Of a stretch of 16,631 nt of DNA, positions 1 through 6,826 are shown piece after piece; the stretch's first letter is position 1, and the number at the start of each line of letters is the position of its first letter. The DNA is taken from the NCBI GenBank assembly GCA_002498205.1, contig DAGQ01000125.1:1-16631 (forward strand), written 5' to 3'. The position numbers and the translations under genes were made by a program. The notes under the pieces are model-generated. The model was given only the letters and a program-made list of their open reading frames with translations. It had not been told where the DNA came from and ran no database searches. This DNA comes from Euryarchaeota archaeon UBA596. Its GTDB lineage: Archaea; Thermoplasmatota; Poseidoniia; Poseidoniales; Poseidoniaceae.

Positions 1-691
1 GACTTGTAACATCAACCCATTGGCAGTCACTATCTCCTTTGCCATCACAACCATCTTCATATGTTGCGTCTTCTTCCTCAACGGAAGTTATTTCACACCC
101 TTGAGGATCACCGCCTTGTCCTAAAACACAACCAATTTCTTGATCAGAAAGAAGTAATGTATCTCCAACCCAAGACATATTATTCCATTCTCCGTCTTCC
201 CTATGCAATACATCGTTTAATCCGAATCTAACTGTTGTCTTTTCTACACAAGAAGAACCTATGTCTTCAAGAGCATCTCTTTCATCAGTGGAATATTTAC
301 CATCATTTCCTTGTGCACTAGGTGTTAATGGGTTTGTTGCATCATTTCCAGGAATCTGAGACATTAATTCATCAATGTCTTTTCTTACTTCAGCAGCTTC
401 CGAACCATTTACCCATCCGATACCCCAAACATCAGCACTTTTCCAATCATCATTAATTGTAATATCAAAAAGAGCATGAGTATATACAAACATATCTTCA
501 AAAGTAATGCCTTCACATTCAGCTACTAATTGATCCTCAGGTGATTGCCTAGAATCAGTATTTTCAACGAAGTTTTCGTTATTTAATTCAGTAGTATTTC
601 CCGTTAATAATGAAACACTAGAAAGTACCATAATTCCTGCCAAGATTAATGGCATCCAACGGTACAATGTCAATTTATTATTCATTGCCAT
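1..691 (-). CDS. Secreted acidic protein, N-terminal part (runs off left edge)
   Basis: The minus-strand frame stays open from an ATG at 691 to the window edge, giving about 230 residues with no stop. A second in-frame ATG at 685 is an equally possible start. Residues 1-32 look like a signal peptide or membrane anchor: a short basic stretch (NNKLTLYR) followed by a hydrophobic run (MPLILAGIMVLSSVSLL). The rest is hydrophilic and acidic, with several cysteines. Towards the window edge there is an Asp/Gly/Cys-rich stretch (DGCDGKGDSDCQW) that resembles a disulfide-stabilised or calcium-binding loop. The export signal makes a location outside the membrane likely. I do not recognise the family, and the C-terminus is missing. 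The gene follows the ABC permease gene on the same strand after 59 bp, so the two might be co-transcribed, although a TATA-like element lies in that gap. Confidence 0.75.
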   Translation of the reverse strand, partial: MAMNNKLTLYRWMPLILAGIMVLSSVSLLTGNTTELNNENFVENTDSRQSPEDQLVAECEGITFEDMFVYTHALFDITINDDWKSADVWGIGWVNGSEAAEVRKDIDELMSQIPGNDATNPLTPSAQGNDGKYSTDERDALEDIGSSCVEKTTVRFGLNDVLHREDGEWNNMSWVGDTLLLSDQEIGCVLGQGGDPQGCEITSVEEEDATYEDGCDGKGDSDCQWVDVTS

Positions 692-731
692 GGCTTACGG
701 ACTTGACTGCCCTTTGATAATAGTCTTGGTC

Positions 732-740
732 TAAATATGC
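732..740 (-). promoter_or_regulatory. TATA-like element upstream of the secreted protein gene
   Basis: On the minus strand the gap between the permease stop and the secreted-protein start contains GCATATTTAG, about 41-49 nt upstream of the ATG at 691. Archaeal initiation about 25 nt downstream of this element would leave a leader of roughly 20 nt. The match is weak because the region is AT-rich. Confidence 0.25.
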
Positions 741-750
741 AAAATTTGCC

Positions 751-1602
751 TTATGCGGCTAATTTGTTAAATCTCCATATAAAAAATGAAGAAGGAATAA
801 AAGTCCAACAAATTGTTGCAATACTCAACTGCCAAATTGGTAAATCTCTAGAAATATTCTCTAATTTTGCTTCCAATAATAATTGATAAAGCCCGTTTGG
901 TGAAAACATATCTACTTTTGAACTAAATAAAGCAAATTGAGAATTATTGGTATCAGTTGCATCTACACCTAGAAGTGTTGCTAACAGTGCTGTAATTAGT
1001 AACCATATCATTGTAAATAATAGCCATGTACCTACACCTAAAGTTACTGCAGAACCAACATCTTTTGCAATACTAGAAACTAGTAATTGAATTGATGCAT
1101 ACCATAATAATACTAATGAAGTAGCAAAGATGAATAAAATTATTTCACCAATGGTTGGAAATACATTCATTTGTTTGTAAATAAGTAATATTGAAAATAA
1201 TGAAATAATTATTGTTGGAAGTGCAACGGTTAACCAAACTCCAAATAATTGAGATAAACCAAGAATTGTTCGACTAGTGGGTTGACAAAATTCAATTGCT
1301 AATAATCCAGAATTTTTTTTACGACTTATTCCATCAAATCCAATTAAAACTACGCCTAAAGTCGCAGAAAAGAGTACGAAAACACTTGTTAAAAATAAAA
1401 CTTCAAAGGGAGTATTAGCGGAAACATCTGCAGGCAATTGTGCATTTTGATCTGAAAAACCCCAACTTGCACCCCCAATAAATAATAATAAAATTGGCAT
1501 TAAGACCATCATTCTAATAGTAAATAAATTATTTTTAATTTCCATTTTGGATAATTTAAATAATAGTTTGAGTATTTCAATATAATTATTCATTTTTTTC
1601 AC
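751..1602 (-). CDS. ABC-2 type transporter permease
   Basis: This is the membrane subunit of an ABC-2 exporter-type transporter. Six hydrophobic segments are visible at roughly residues 30-48, 68-90, 118-141, 153-178, 184-212 and 259-277. The stretch after the second span (GLLAIEFCQPTSR, residues 99-111) matches the Gly...Gln-Pro-x-Ser-Arg pattern common in NosY-like ABC-2 permeases. The GTG start overlaps the ATPase stop as GTGA, which suggests translational coupling; an ATG at 1593 would shorten the protein by three residues. The length of 283 residues is normal for the family. The substrate cannot be read from the sequence. NosY-like permeases include copper-site maturation systems, but no nos gene is visible here, so I do not assign that role. 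Confidence 0.88.
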   Translation of the reverse strand: MKKMNNYIEILKLLFKLSKMEIKNNLFTIRMMVLMPILLLFIGGASWGFSDQNAQLPADVSANTPFEVLFLTSVFVLFSATLGVVLIGFDGISRKKNSGLLAIEFCQPTSRTILGLSQLFGVWLTVALPTIIISLFSILLIYKQMNVFPTIGEIILFIFATSLVLLWYASIQLLVSSIAKDVGSAVTLGVGTWLLFTMIWLLITALLATLLGVDATDTNNSQFALFSSKVDMFSPNGLYQLLLEAKLENISRDLPIWQLSIATICWTFIPSSFFIWRFNKLAA

Positions 1603-2627
1603 CCATTTTTACCTCGAAGAGACATTCCTACCTTTTCAACGTCTAATCCAGTTACAGCAGATAAAATTTCTACAAGTTCAATTTTTTGAGATCTAAAATC
1701 AAATGGAATAATTTTACTTGATACAAAACATTCTAGAATTTCTTGTTTAGTTGTAATGTCCCATCCACCTTTTGGAGAATTAATTTTTATTGTAAATGAA
1801 TCTCCTTCTTTATATTGTTCGTAATTTAAATTTTCAAATTTATTTTTTGAAAATATTTCTTTTATATTTGCAACTTTAGTTGGAAACTTTAAAATCAAGT
1901 CATTATTAATTCCATATTTATCACGAATTTCTTCAAGATTACCTTTTTCAATAATTTCTCCTTCATGCATTAAGATTACTGAATCAACCATTCGTTCTAA
2001 TTCAGCTAGTTGATGACTTGAAATTAGAATTGCTTTACCTTGTTTCGCTAAATTTTTTAAAACCCCTGCAAATGCTTCTCTCGCAACAGGATCTAGTCCA
2101 TTCATTGGTTCATCTAAAAGTAGAATGTCAGGACTTCCAATTAATGCGCATGCTAATGATAATCTTTGATGCATACCTTGAGATAAAGAATCTAATGAAT
2201 CGTGTGCTTTAATTCCTAAACCTACAAAATCCAAAAATTTTTCAATTTTATTATTTTTCATATTTCTAATTGTAAATAATCTTTCAATCACTTTAAATGG
2301 AGTTGAGGAACCATACCAATGAACATTTTCATGCATCATTCCAATCATTTTTTTTGTCCAATTAGGACGAATCATATTTTCTAATTCTTTACCCTTGAAG
2401 ACAATTTTCCCCTTATCGGGAATCAATAGCCCCGCTAGTAATTTCATCAAAGTTGTTTTTCCTGCTCCATTCGGTCCAACTAGGCCAATTATGTTTCCAG
2501 AAACTAGATTCAATGAAATATTTTTTATTCCCAATCCCCCAATTTTATTAAACGGTTTTAAAAGTGTAGGAGAGGCTATTTTATGGTGGTAATCAATACC
2601 CTTTAGCTCAAGTAATGCCTCTGCCAT
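1599..2627 (-). CDS. ABC-2 type transporter ATP-binding protein
   Basis: This is the cytoplasmic ATPase partner of the downstream permease. Visible motifs are Walker A GPNGAGKTT (residues 51-59), ABC signature LSQGM (148-152), Walker B ILLLDEP with D-loop GLDP (168-180) and the switch histidine in SSHQL (203-207). The Q-loop region reads IGMMHENVHWYG (95-106), with His/Glu where many ABC proteins have Gln; other ABC-2 ATPases also vary there. After about residue 235 comes a tail of about 100 residues that is not part of the nucleotide-binding core, as is common in exporter ATPases. It is the first gene of a two-gene unit and reads divergently from the 2711 gene across an 83-bp spacer in which I see no convincing TATA box. 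Confidence 0.92.
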   Translation of the reverse strand: MAEALLELKGIDYHHKIASPTLLKPFNKIGGLGIKNISLNLVSGNIIGLVGPNGAGKTTLMKLLAGLLIPDKGKIVFKGKELENMIRPNWTKKMIGMMHENVHWYGSSTPFKVIERLFTIRNMKNNKIEKFLDFVGLGIKAHDSLDSLSQGMHQRLSLACALIGSPDILLLDEPMNGLDPVAREAFAGVLKNLAKQGKAILISSHQLAELERMVDSVILMHEGEIIEKGNLEEIRDKYGINNDLILKFPTKVANIKEIFSKNKFENLNYEQYKEGDSFTIKINSPKGGWDITTKQEILECFVSSKIIPFDFRSQKIELVEILSAVTGLDVEKVGMSLRGKNG

Positions 2628-2710
2628 TAAACGGTGTGATTGAACAATACATGAAAACCCCTCTTATCGTTGTAATTACTACAAGCCCTTTTCTCTTAGA
2701 ATGATTACCA

Positions 2711-3598
2711 ATGGATATTGAGATGTTAAGTTTAGTTGCATGGATTATTCCTATATTTTTTTCATTTTTACTCACATTATTGTTATTTACAGATAACAAT
2801 AAGGGTTTAAAGTTAAGGATTAATGAATTGAGAGAAATACTCGGAAAATTACTTTTTGATCTACTACTTATTTCACATCTATTACTCTGGGTAGTACCAT
2901 TTAACGGACTTTTTATTTTTATTAGTTTTATTTTACCTTTTCAAGTAATTGATAAAAAACAAAGAGATAGTTGGTCTTCAAGGTATAAACCAAGGACATT
3001 TTTTTTAGGCCTTTGGTTAATTTTAATTTTATTATGCGCATCTATTCCAATTTCTGATCCAGGCACTCCAAATGAATGGGGAGACCCAATTATTGTTGAT
3101 GATGAGCGAGTCTCATTTTGGCCAGCATCATCTCAAAATGTATGGTTGTTGGATAGAAATTTAGACTCACCTGCGGTTGTAACTGTATTACATCAACGAG
3201 TTCCAGCAACTTTTTGCCCCTGGTTAGTAGATCATTCAACATCATTTATTGTTGAAACATTACATATTGATGAATCAAGATTAGAAGAAACAGCAATACG
3301 TTTAGGTTTAAATCCAGATGATTTTAGACTCGAAAAAATAAATTCTGAATCTAAACATACTTATAAAAATTCAGAAGAAACTGTAAATTTATCCTTGGTA
3401 GTTAGTAAGAGACAAATTATCACAGACTTTCCTTTTGAAAATACTGTGGTTGGTGAACTCATTACTGCCTACCAAGTCAATTGGGGTGGAGAATTACGAA
3501 TTATTACAGTAACACAAATTGGTAATTCCAATAGTAATGATCCCTGGGCTGAAGAAATAATACTTGAATGGTTAGAATTAGGCGTTGATTCTAATTAA
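2711..3598 (+). CDS. Membrane protein of unknown function with four predicted spans and a soluble C-terminal domain
   Basis: I do not recognise this 295-residue protein. Hydrophobic segments lie at about residues 6-26, 45-62, 64-80 and 97-114. They are followed by a hydrophilic domain of about 180 residues (115-295) containing WGDPIIVDDERVSFWP and a short run VPATFCPWLVD. With four spans the N- and C-termini should be on the same side; the basic loop DKKQRDSWSSRYKPR (81-95) suggests that this loop is cytoplasmic and that both termini are outside. The ATG at 2711 is the first start in frame, with an alternative ATG at codon 5. There is no obvious Shine-Dalgarno. The gene's end overlaps the convergent DtxR gene by 21 bp. 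It is divergent from the ABC genes, and a link to them is only positional. Confidence 0.75.
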   Translation: MDIEMLSLVAWIIPIFFSFLLTLLLFTDNNKGLKLRINELREILGKLLFDLLLISHLLLWVVPFNGLFIFISFILPFQVIDKKQRDSWSSRYKPRTFFLGLWLILILLCASIPISDPGTPNEWGDPIIVDDERVSFWPASSQNVWLLDRNLDSPAVVTVLHQRVPATFCPWLVDHSTSFIVETLHIDESRLEETAIRLGLNPDDFRLEKINSESKHTYKNSEETVNLSLVVSKRQIITDFPFENTVVGELITAYQVNWGGELRIITVTQIGNSNSNDPWAEEIILEWLELGVDSN

Positions 3599-4249
3599 TA
3601 TTTTATTCCCAATATTTCTGTCAAAGTCCAAATTTTCATCATCTCCAATAATAATTAAATCATTTTTCTTAGAGATTTTAACCCCGACTTTTAATCCTAA
3701 AGTTGAGATGTGTTTCGATTTTTCATCATTAAACATAATTGCAGATATTTCACCACTTTGACCGTTTTTTAAAGAATTTAGAATTACAATATCTCTTTTT
3801 GGATTAAGATTATTTCTAACTAAATCACTTTCAGCAGGAGGAATTGGACTACCACTTGGATCAATTTCAGGATCACCTAATAATTCTGATAATGCAAATT
3901 CTAACTCATCATCCATAGCATGCTCCATTCTACAAGCGGCTTCATGAGCGTCTCCTTTGAAACCCATTACATCAATTAATAGACATTCTAAAAGACGATG
4001 TCTTCTTTTTATCTGCCTACCTATTTTTAAACCATTATTAGTGAATTTAACCCCTTTATATTTTTCATAAGAGACTAAACCTTTTTCAGATAGTTTTTGA
4101 ATCATTCCAGTTGCTGAAGCATCTTTAACTTTCAAACTATTAGCTAAATCTTTAGTTCTAACCGACTTTTCTTGATCAAGTTCCCAAAATTCATATAATT
4201 TTTGTAAATACATTTCTTCCGCTTCATTGACAAAATGACCGCTTCCCAT
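3578..4249 (-). CDS. DtxR/IdeR-family metal-dependent transcriptional regulator
   Basis: Proteins of this family bind DNA when loaded with Fe(II) or Mn(II) and repress metal-uptake genes. Numbered from an upstream TTG at 4255, the winged helix spans about residues 10-75. Met15, His86, Glu90, His104, Cys108, Glu111 and His112 reproduce the DtxR pattern (Met10, His79, Glu83, His98, Cys102, Glu105, His106). Cys at position 108, where MntR has an acidic residue, favours an iron-type sensor. DPSGSPIPP (132-140) is the usual motif before the linker. Residues about 160-222 look like the FeoA/SH3-like C-terminal domain. I chose the ATG at 4249, two codons inside the TTG frame. The gene follows the small winged-helix-like gene and gpsA on the same strand and is probably the last gene of that operon. 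No palindromic DtxR box was found nearby. Confidence 0.9.
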   Translation of the reverse strand: MGSGHFVNEAEEMYLQKLYEFWELDQEKSVRTKDLANSLKVKDASATGMIQKLSEKGLVSYEKYKGVKFTNNGLKIGRQIKRRHRLLECLLIDVMGFKGDAHEAACRMEHAMDDELEFALSELLGDPEIDPSGSPIPPAESDLVRNNLNPKRDIVILNSLKNGQSGEISAIMFNDEKSKHISTLGLKVGVKISKKNDLIIIGDDENLDFDRNIGNKILIRINA

Positions 4250-4286
4250 GTTCAAACCCTACCATTTCATTAGATAATATGATTTA

Positions 4287-4508
4287 CTATTGTTCAGCAG
4301 AAATTCTAATAGATCCATCTTCATAGTAAATTTGAATATCATTAGGTATTTTTCTAGTTAATGCTGAAAGAGCTTCATAAATTTCTTCTTGCTTTACATT
4401 AAATGCTTTTGCGGCTTTAGGAGTAGACCAAGGAACACTTTCAAAATCAGATTTACATAACCAAAGATATAATTTTGATTCTAGTTTTGTTAGGTCACTC
4501 AATGCCAT
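4287..4508 (-). CDS. Small winged-helix-like protein
   Basis: This is a protein of about 73 residues with no family I can name. The pattern LTKLESKLYLWLCKS, then STPKAAKAFNVKQEEIYEAL, then IQIYYEDGSIRI, reads as helix, helix-turn-helix and beta-hairpin wing, so a small DNA-binding winged helix is plausible. The frame is open from a GTG at 4526. I chose the ATG at 4508 because a strong Shine-Dalgarno (GGAGGT) lies 10 nt upstream of it; the ATG at 4517 sits only one base after the same motif. It lies between gpsA (45-bp gap) and the DtxR gene (37-bp gap) on the same strand, so the three are probably co-transcribed. Lacking a ligand or dimer domain, it may act as a partner regulator; this is inference. 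Confidence 0.65.
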   Translation of the reverse strand: MALSDLTKLESKLYLWLCKSDFESVPWSTPKAAKAFNVKQEEIYEALSALTRKIPNDIQIYYEDGSIRISAEQ

Positions 4509-4553
4509 CTGACTCATTACCTCCACACGGCGTGAACGATTAAATCTTGTTAA

Positions 4554-5546
4554 TCAACTTAGTAATTTAGTAATACAGGTTTCTGCATCAATTTCATCAT
4601 CTAATAAGGACTTTAATGTTGATATAAAATTATTATCTTTTCCCATTTCAGCTAATTTATTATGGAAAATATATGTGGAATTTACTCCTTCAGACACCAT
4701 ATGCATTTCGGCTCTCGCTTCCTTAAGATTAAGCCCGGAACCTAATTTTTCTCCAAGTCTACGATTCCTCCCATAAGGAGATGCTGCAGTAACATATAGA
4801 TCACCTATACCAGCAGGACCAAATGCTGTTGATGACTTTGCTCCCATTTCTGAAAGTAATAAACAACCTTCAGAGAAACCTTTGGCAAAAATTGCTGCTT
4901 TTAGGTTATCTCCGCCTTTTTCTGTTACCTTCTTTAAACCATCAGAAATTCCACAAGCAACTGCAACTATGTTTTTGTAAGCACCCCATAATTCTGCTCC
5001 AATTGGATCATCTGTTGCCTCAAGCAATAGATGTTCTGTAGTTAGCCTTTGAACTAATTTCTTTGCAACTAATTGCTCTTCGCAAGCAATTAAAGCTGTA
5101 GTAATTACTCCCTTTGCAACTTCAGGTGCAATCGTTGGACCAGTCATAACGGCTACAGGATTTAATTTATTTTCAGCACGTAATAATTGAACAATATTTT
5201 CAGAGATAGATCCTCCGCTCGGCGTGAAACCTTTCGCTAAATCAATCAAAACATGGCTTGGACGAAGGAACGGGATCAAATCTTTTACAACATCAATTAT
5301 TACGGAGGAAGGGAGTGCTAATACAATAATTTCAGCATTTTCTAGACATTCTTCTATTCTCATCGTAGTATACATTTCTGATAATTCAATATCTGGTAAA
5401 TATTTTTCATTTATTGATTTTGATGTAATTGACTCATAAACTTCATTTTCTATGGTCCATCCTGAAATTTCATGTTTTGCATCCATCCATGTTTTGGCTA
5501 AAGCAGTACCCCAATTACCTAGTCCCAATATTGCTATCTTTGACAT
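4554..5546 (-). CDS. gpsA: NAD(P)-dependent glycerol-3-phosphate dehydrogenase, bacterial type
   Basis: GpsA reduces dihydroxyacetone phosphate to sn-glycerol 3-phosphate in the cytoplasm and supplies the backbone for bacterial-type glycerolipids. The N-terminal nucleotide-binding loop GLGNWGTALA is at residues 8-17. The family blocks are IDLAKGF (101-107, Lys105), MTGPTIAPEVAKG (134-146), AYKNIVAVACGISDGL (189-204, catalytic Lys191), GPAGIGDL (243-250) and GRNRRLG (259-265). The length of 330 residues is typical and the protein appears complete. The start is ATG at 5546. It is the first gene of a likely operon with the small winged-helix-like protein and the DtxR regulator. Most archaea make sn-glycerol 1-phosphate by an unrelated enzyme instead, so a gpsA in an archaeal-looking context is notable. 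Confidence 0.96.
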   Translation of the reverse strand: MSKIAILGLGNWGTALAKTWMDAKHEISGWTIENEVYESITSKSINEKYLPDIELSEMYTTMRIEECLENAEIIVLALPSSVIIDVVKDLIPFLRPSHVLIDLAKGFTPSGGSISENIVQLLRAENKLNPVAVMTGPTIAPEVAKGVITTALIACEEQLVAKKLVQRLTTEHLLLEATDDPIGAELWGAYKNIVAVACGISDGLKKVTEKGGDNLKAAIFAKGFSEGCLLLSEMGAKSSTAFGPAGIGDLYVTAASPYGRNRRLGEKLGSGLNLKEARAEMHMVSEGVNSTYIFHNKLAEMGKDNNFISTLKSLLDDEIDAETCITKLLS

Positions 5547-5593
5547 CTAAAATGAGGTTGGGCTTACTTTTGGTTATGGATATTGTCATTAAT

Positions 5594-5604
5594 TTGTATA
5601 ATTT
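5594..5604. promoter_or_regulatory. Candidate TATA-like element between gpsA and tRNA-Leu
   Basis: The sequence TTGTATAATTT is TATA-like on both strands. Read on the minus strand it lies about 48-58 nt upstream of the gpsA ATG. Read on the plus strand it lies about 56-66 nt upstream of the mature tRNA 5' end, which would imply a transcribed 5' leader. It is the best candidate in this 113-bp spacer but is not a strong match. Confidence 0.25.
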
Positions 5605-5659
5605 TTCGCGAATTCATGAGTGTAATAGTTTTGACCATGAGGCGCGTCGCTATGTTCAA

Positions 5660-5743
5660 GCAGGGGTAGCCGAGCTTGGTCAAAGGCGCTGGGTTTAGGT
5701 CCCAGTCCGTAATGGTTCGCAGGTTCAAATCCTGCCCCCTGCA
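5660..5743 (+). tRNA. tRNA-Leu (anticodon UAG)
   Basis: A complete type II cloverleaf can be folded by hand. The acceptor stem pairs GCAGGGG (5660-5666) with CCCCTGC (5736-5742), with discriminator A at 5743. The D stem is GCC/GGC (5669-5671 with 5685-5687). The anticodon stem CTGGG/CCCAG encloses the loop TTTAGGT, giving anticodon UAG for codon CUA. The variable arm is 13 nt (5706-5718) with a short CC/GG stem, a length expected for Leu. The T stem GCAGG/CCTGC encloses TTCAAAT. CCA is not encoded, and I see no intron in the anticodon loop. Confidence 0.97.
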
Positions 5744-5756
5744 TCTCTCAAAAAAG

Positions 5757-5801
5757 TTAGTAAAATAAGACTAAATTTTTTCACAATTATGCTTTTTTTT
5801 T
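5757..5801 (+). terminator. Hairpin and T-runs downstream of tRNA-Leu
   Basis: A 5-bp stem TTAGT/ACTAA (5757-5761 with 5770-5774, 8-nt loop) is followed directly by a T6 run (5776-5781), and a T9 run follows at 5793-5801. T-runs are the usual archaeal termination signal. The position just after the tRNA and before the end of the opposing DoxX-like gene fits a terminator for the tRNA transcript. Confidence 0.5.
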
Positions 5802-5878
5802 AACGAAATCAAACTTTTCATTAAATTTCCTGCAGATGTAGGGTATTCAAACATGCGAGAAATGATTAGATTATTTAG

Positions 5879-6259
5879 TTAAATTAGTCCAACGAATAAT
5901 GACATAACCAACATAAGAGATGCTGGCATTGCCCTAGATAAACTATCTTCTTTGATCCTTAAATGACATATGACTGCACCCATCATCAATATTGCCATAG
6001 AAATAGCGGCAGGACCAACTAATTCGCTTTTCCAATACCCTGCTAATAATGCAATAGCCAGAGCAATTTTGGTTGCTCCAACTACATATACTGACCAATC
6101 TGGTAATCCATAAACAGCAAACTCTTCTTTGATATTAGTCGCATTACCTGCTCTGTATGCAGTTTCCCAATTCGGCCTAATTAACCAAACTGAAAATATT
6201 ACGCAAGCAATAATCAGTTGCAATACAAGAGAAATAAAATGCATAGTATCCATCACCAT
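5879..6259 (-). CDS. DoxX-like small membrane protein
   Basis: This 126-residue integral membrane protein has four hydrophobic segments at about residues 5-27, 56-75, 80-98 and 106-125. The arrangement and the KIALAIALLAGYW stretch in the second span match the DoxX-like (DoxX_2) family. The family's biochemical role is poorly defined; some members act with redox or thiosulfate-oxidising systems. The ATG at 6259 is preceded 24-31 nt upstream by a TATATATC-type element on the same strand, which predicts an essentially leaderless mRNA. The gene is divergent from the 6495 gene. A 9-bp inverted repeat straddles its promoter, so local control is possible. No partner enzyme is adjacent. Confidence 0.78.
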   Translation of the reverse strand: MVMDTMHFISLVLQLIIACVIFSVWLIRPNWETAYRAGNATNIKEEFAVYGLPDWSVYVVGATKIALAIALLAGYWKSELVGPAAISMAILMMGAVICHLRIKEDSLSRAMPASLMLVMSLFVGLI

Positions 6260-6270
6260 GTCATCAAACG

Positions 6271-6330
6271 TCCTTGTATGAGATATATAATTGTTTAATT
6301 ATTAATAGAGTGATTTGTATTATACAAGGA
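6271..6330. repeat. 9-bp perfect inverted repeat around the DoxX-like promoter
   Basis: TCCTTGTAT (6271-6279) and its exact reverse complement ATACAAGGA (6322-6330) are separated by 42 bp. One arm lies between the TATA-like element and the DoxX-like start codon, and the other lies upstream of the TATA element. This geometry would suit a repressor operator pair, but the function is not shown by the sequence. Confidence 0.4.
6283..6290 (-). promoter_or_regulatory. TATA box for the DoxX-like gene
   Basis: TTATATAT on the minus strand is centred about 27 nt upstream of the ATG at 6259. Archaeal transcription usually starts about 25 nt downstream of the TATA centre, so the transcript would begin at or near the start codon. 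This agrees with the lack of a Shine-Dalgarno there. Confidence 0.45.
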
Positions 6331-6454
6331 TAGCTTTCTTGTTAATCATATAACTTACATCGGATTGGTAATTTTATGATTGCAAAATAGAAAATATAAT
6401 GACACATTTCTTTTTTAGACAATTAACTTTTCAAATTATTGAATAAAAACATTA

Positions 6455-6490
6455 TTTTATATATTATTGCACAATATATCTGTTTGGTGA
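6455..6490 (+). promoter_or_regulatory. TATA box and Shine-Dalgarno for the DUF2892-like gene
   Basis: TTTTATATATT (6455-6465) is a strong TATA box about 35 nt upstream of the ATG at 6495. GGTGA (6486-6490), complementary to the 16S 3' end, lies 4 nt before that ATG and fixes the start. The predicted transcript start is very close to the ribosome-binding site. The rest of the 235-bp spacer from 6260 to 6494 is AT-rich, and apart from these elements and the inverted repeat I see no gene in it. Confidence 0.5.
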
Positions 6491-6494
6491 AATA

Positions 6495-6722
6495 ATGAAA
6501 TGCAATATTGATGCTAGAGGTAAAGCTGTCCGTCTAAAACTCGGAATTCTAGGAATATTTGCAGGAATAATTCTCTCATCTGTGTTATTTTTTACGAACT
6601 TAGAACTGGCTTGGGTTTGGATTTTTCCAGCTGGAGCAATAGGTGGTGGTTTATTTTCAGTATTTGAGGGATGGTCTGGATGGTGCGTAGTAAGAGCGAT
6701 GGGATTTAAAACACCAATTTAA
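6495..6722 (+). CDS. DUF2892-like two-span membrane protein
   Basis: This small 75-residue protein has hydrophobic spans at about residues 15-35 and 40-60. The N-terminal CNIDARGKAVRLKLG and the C-terminal GWCVVRAMGFKTP resemble the conserved ends of DUF2892 (YgaP-type membrane module) proteins, which typically begin with Asn-x-Gly/Asp...Asp-Arg...Arg and end with Gly-Trp-Cys-x-x-x-x-x-x-Gly-hydrophobic-x-Thr. In some proteins this module is fused to a rhodanese domain; here it stands alone. Both cysteines (residues 3 and 63) are near the membrane ends. The start is supported by GGTGA 4 nt upstream and a good TATA box. No function beyond membrane location can be given. Confidence 0.7.
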   Translation: MKCNIDARGKAVRLKLGILGIFAGIILSSVLFFTNLELAWVWIFPAGAIGGGLFSVFEGWSGWCVVRAMGFKTPI

Positions 6723-6826
6723 TCAAATAGTTTACTCAGTGCTTGTTCTAAATTTCTTTTACCTCTACATTCGTGGTAATAAATAGTGATATCAATAGGA
6801 CCCTATTACGGTTTGGATTTGGAACT

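Noticed and set aside
2608..2799. Minus-strand frame over the ABC ATPase start and the 2711 gene start
   Set aside because: It overlaps two supported genes, and the translated product has no recognisable features.
5429..5698. Plus-strand open frame spanning the gpsA start and the tRNA-Leu gene
   Set aside because: It overlaps both the coding start of gpsA on the other strand and the 5' half of a clear tRNA, so it is a chance frame.
5660..5878. tRNA-Leu as an attachment site for an integrated element
   Set aside because: I looked for a copy of the tRNA 3' end further downstream and for an integrase gene and saw neither.
5831..5881. Nine-codon frame starting at an ATG near 5851
   Set aside because: It is very short, has no ribosome-binding site, and runs into the end of the opposing DoxX-like gene.
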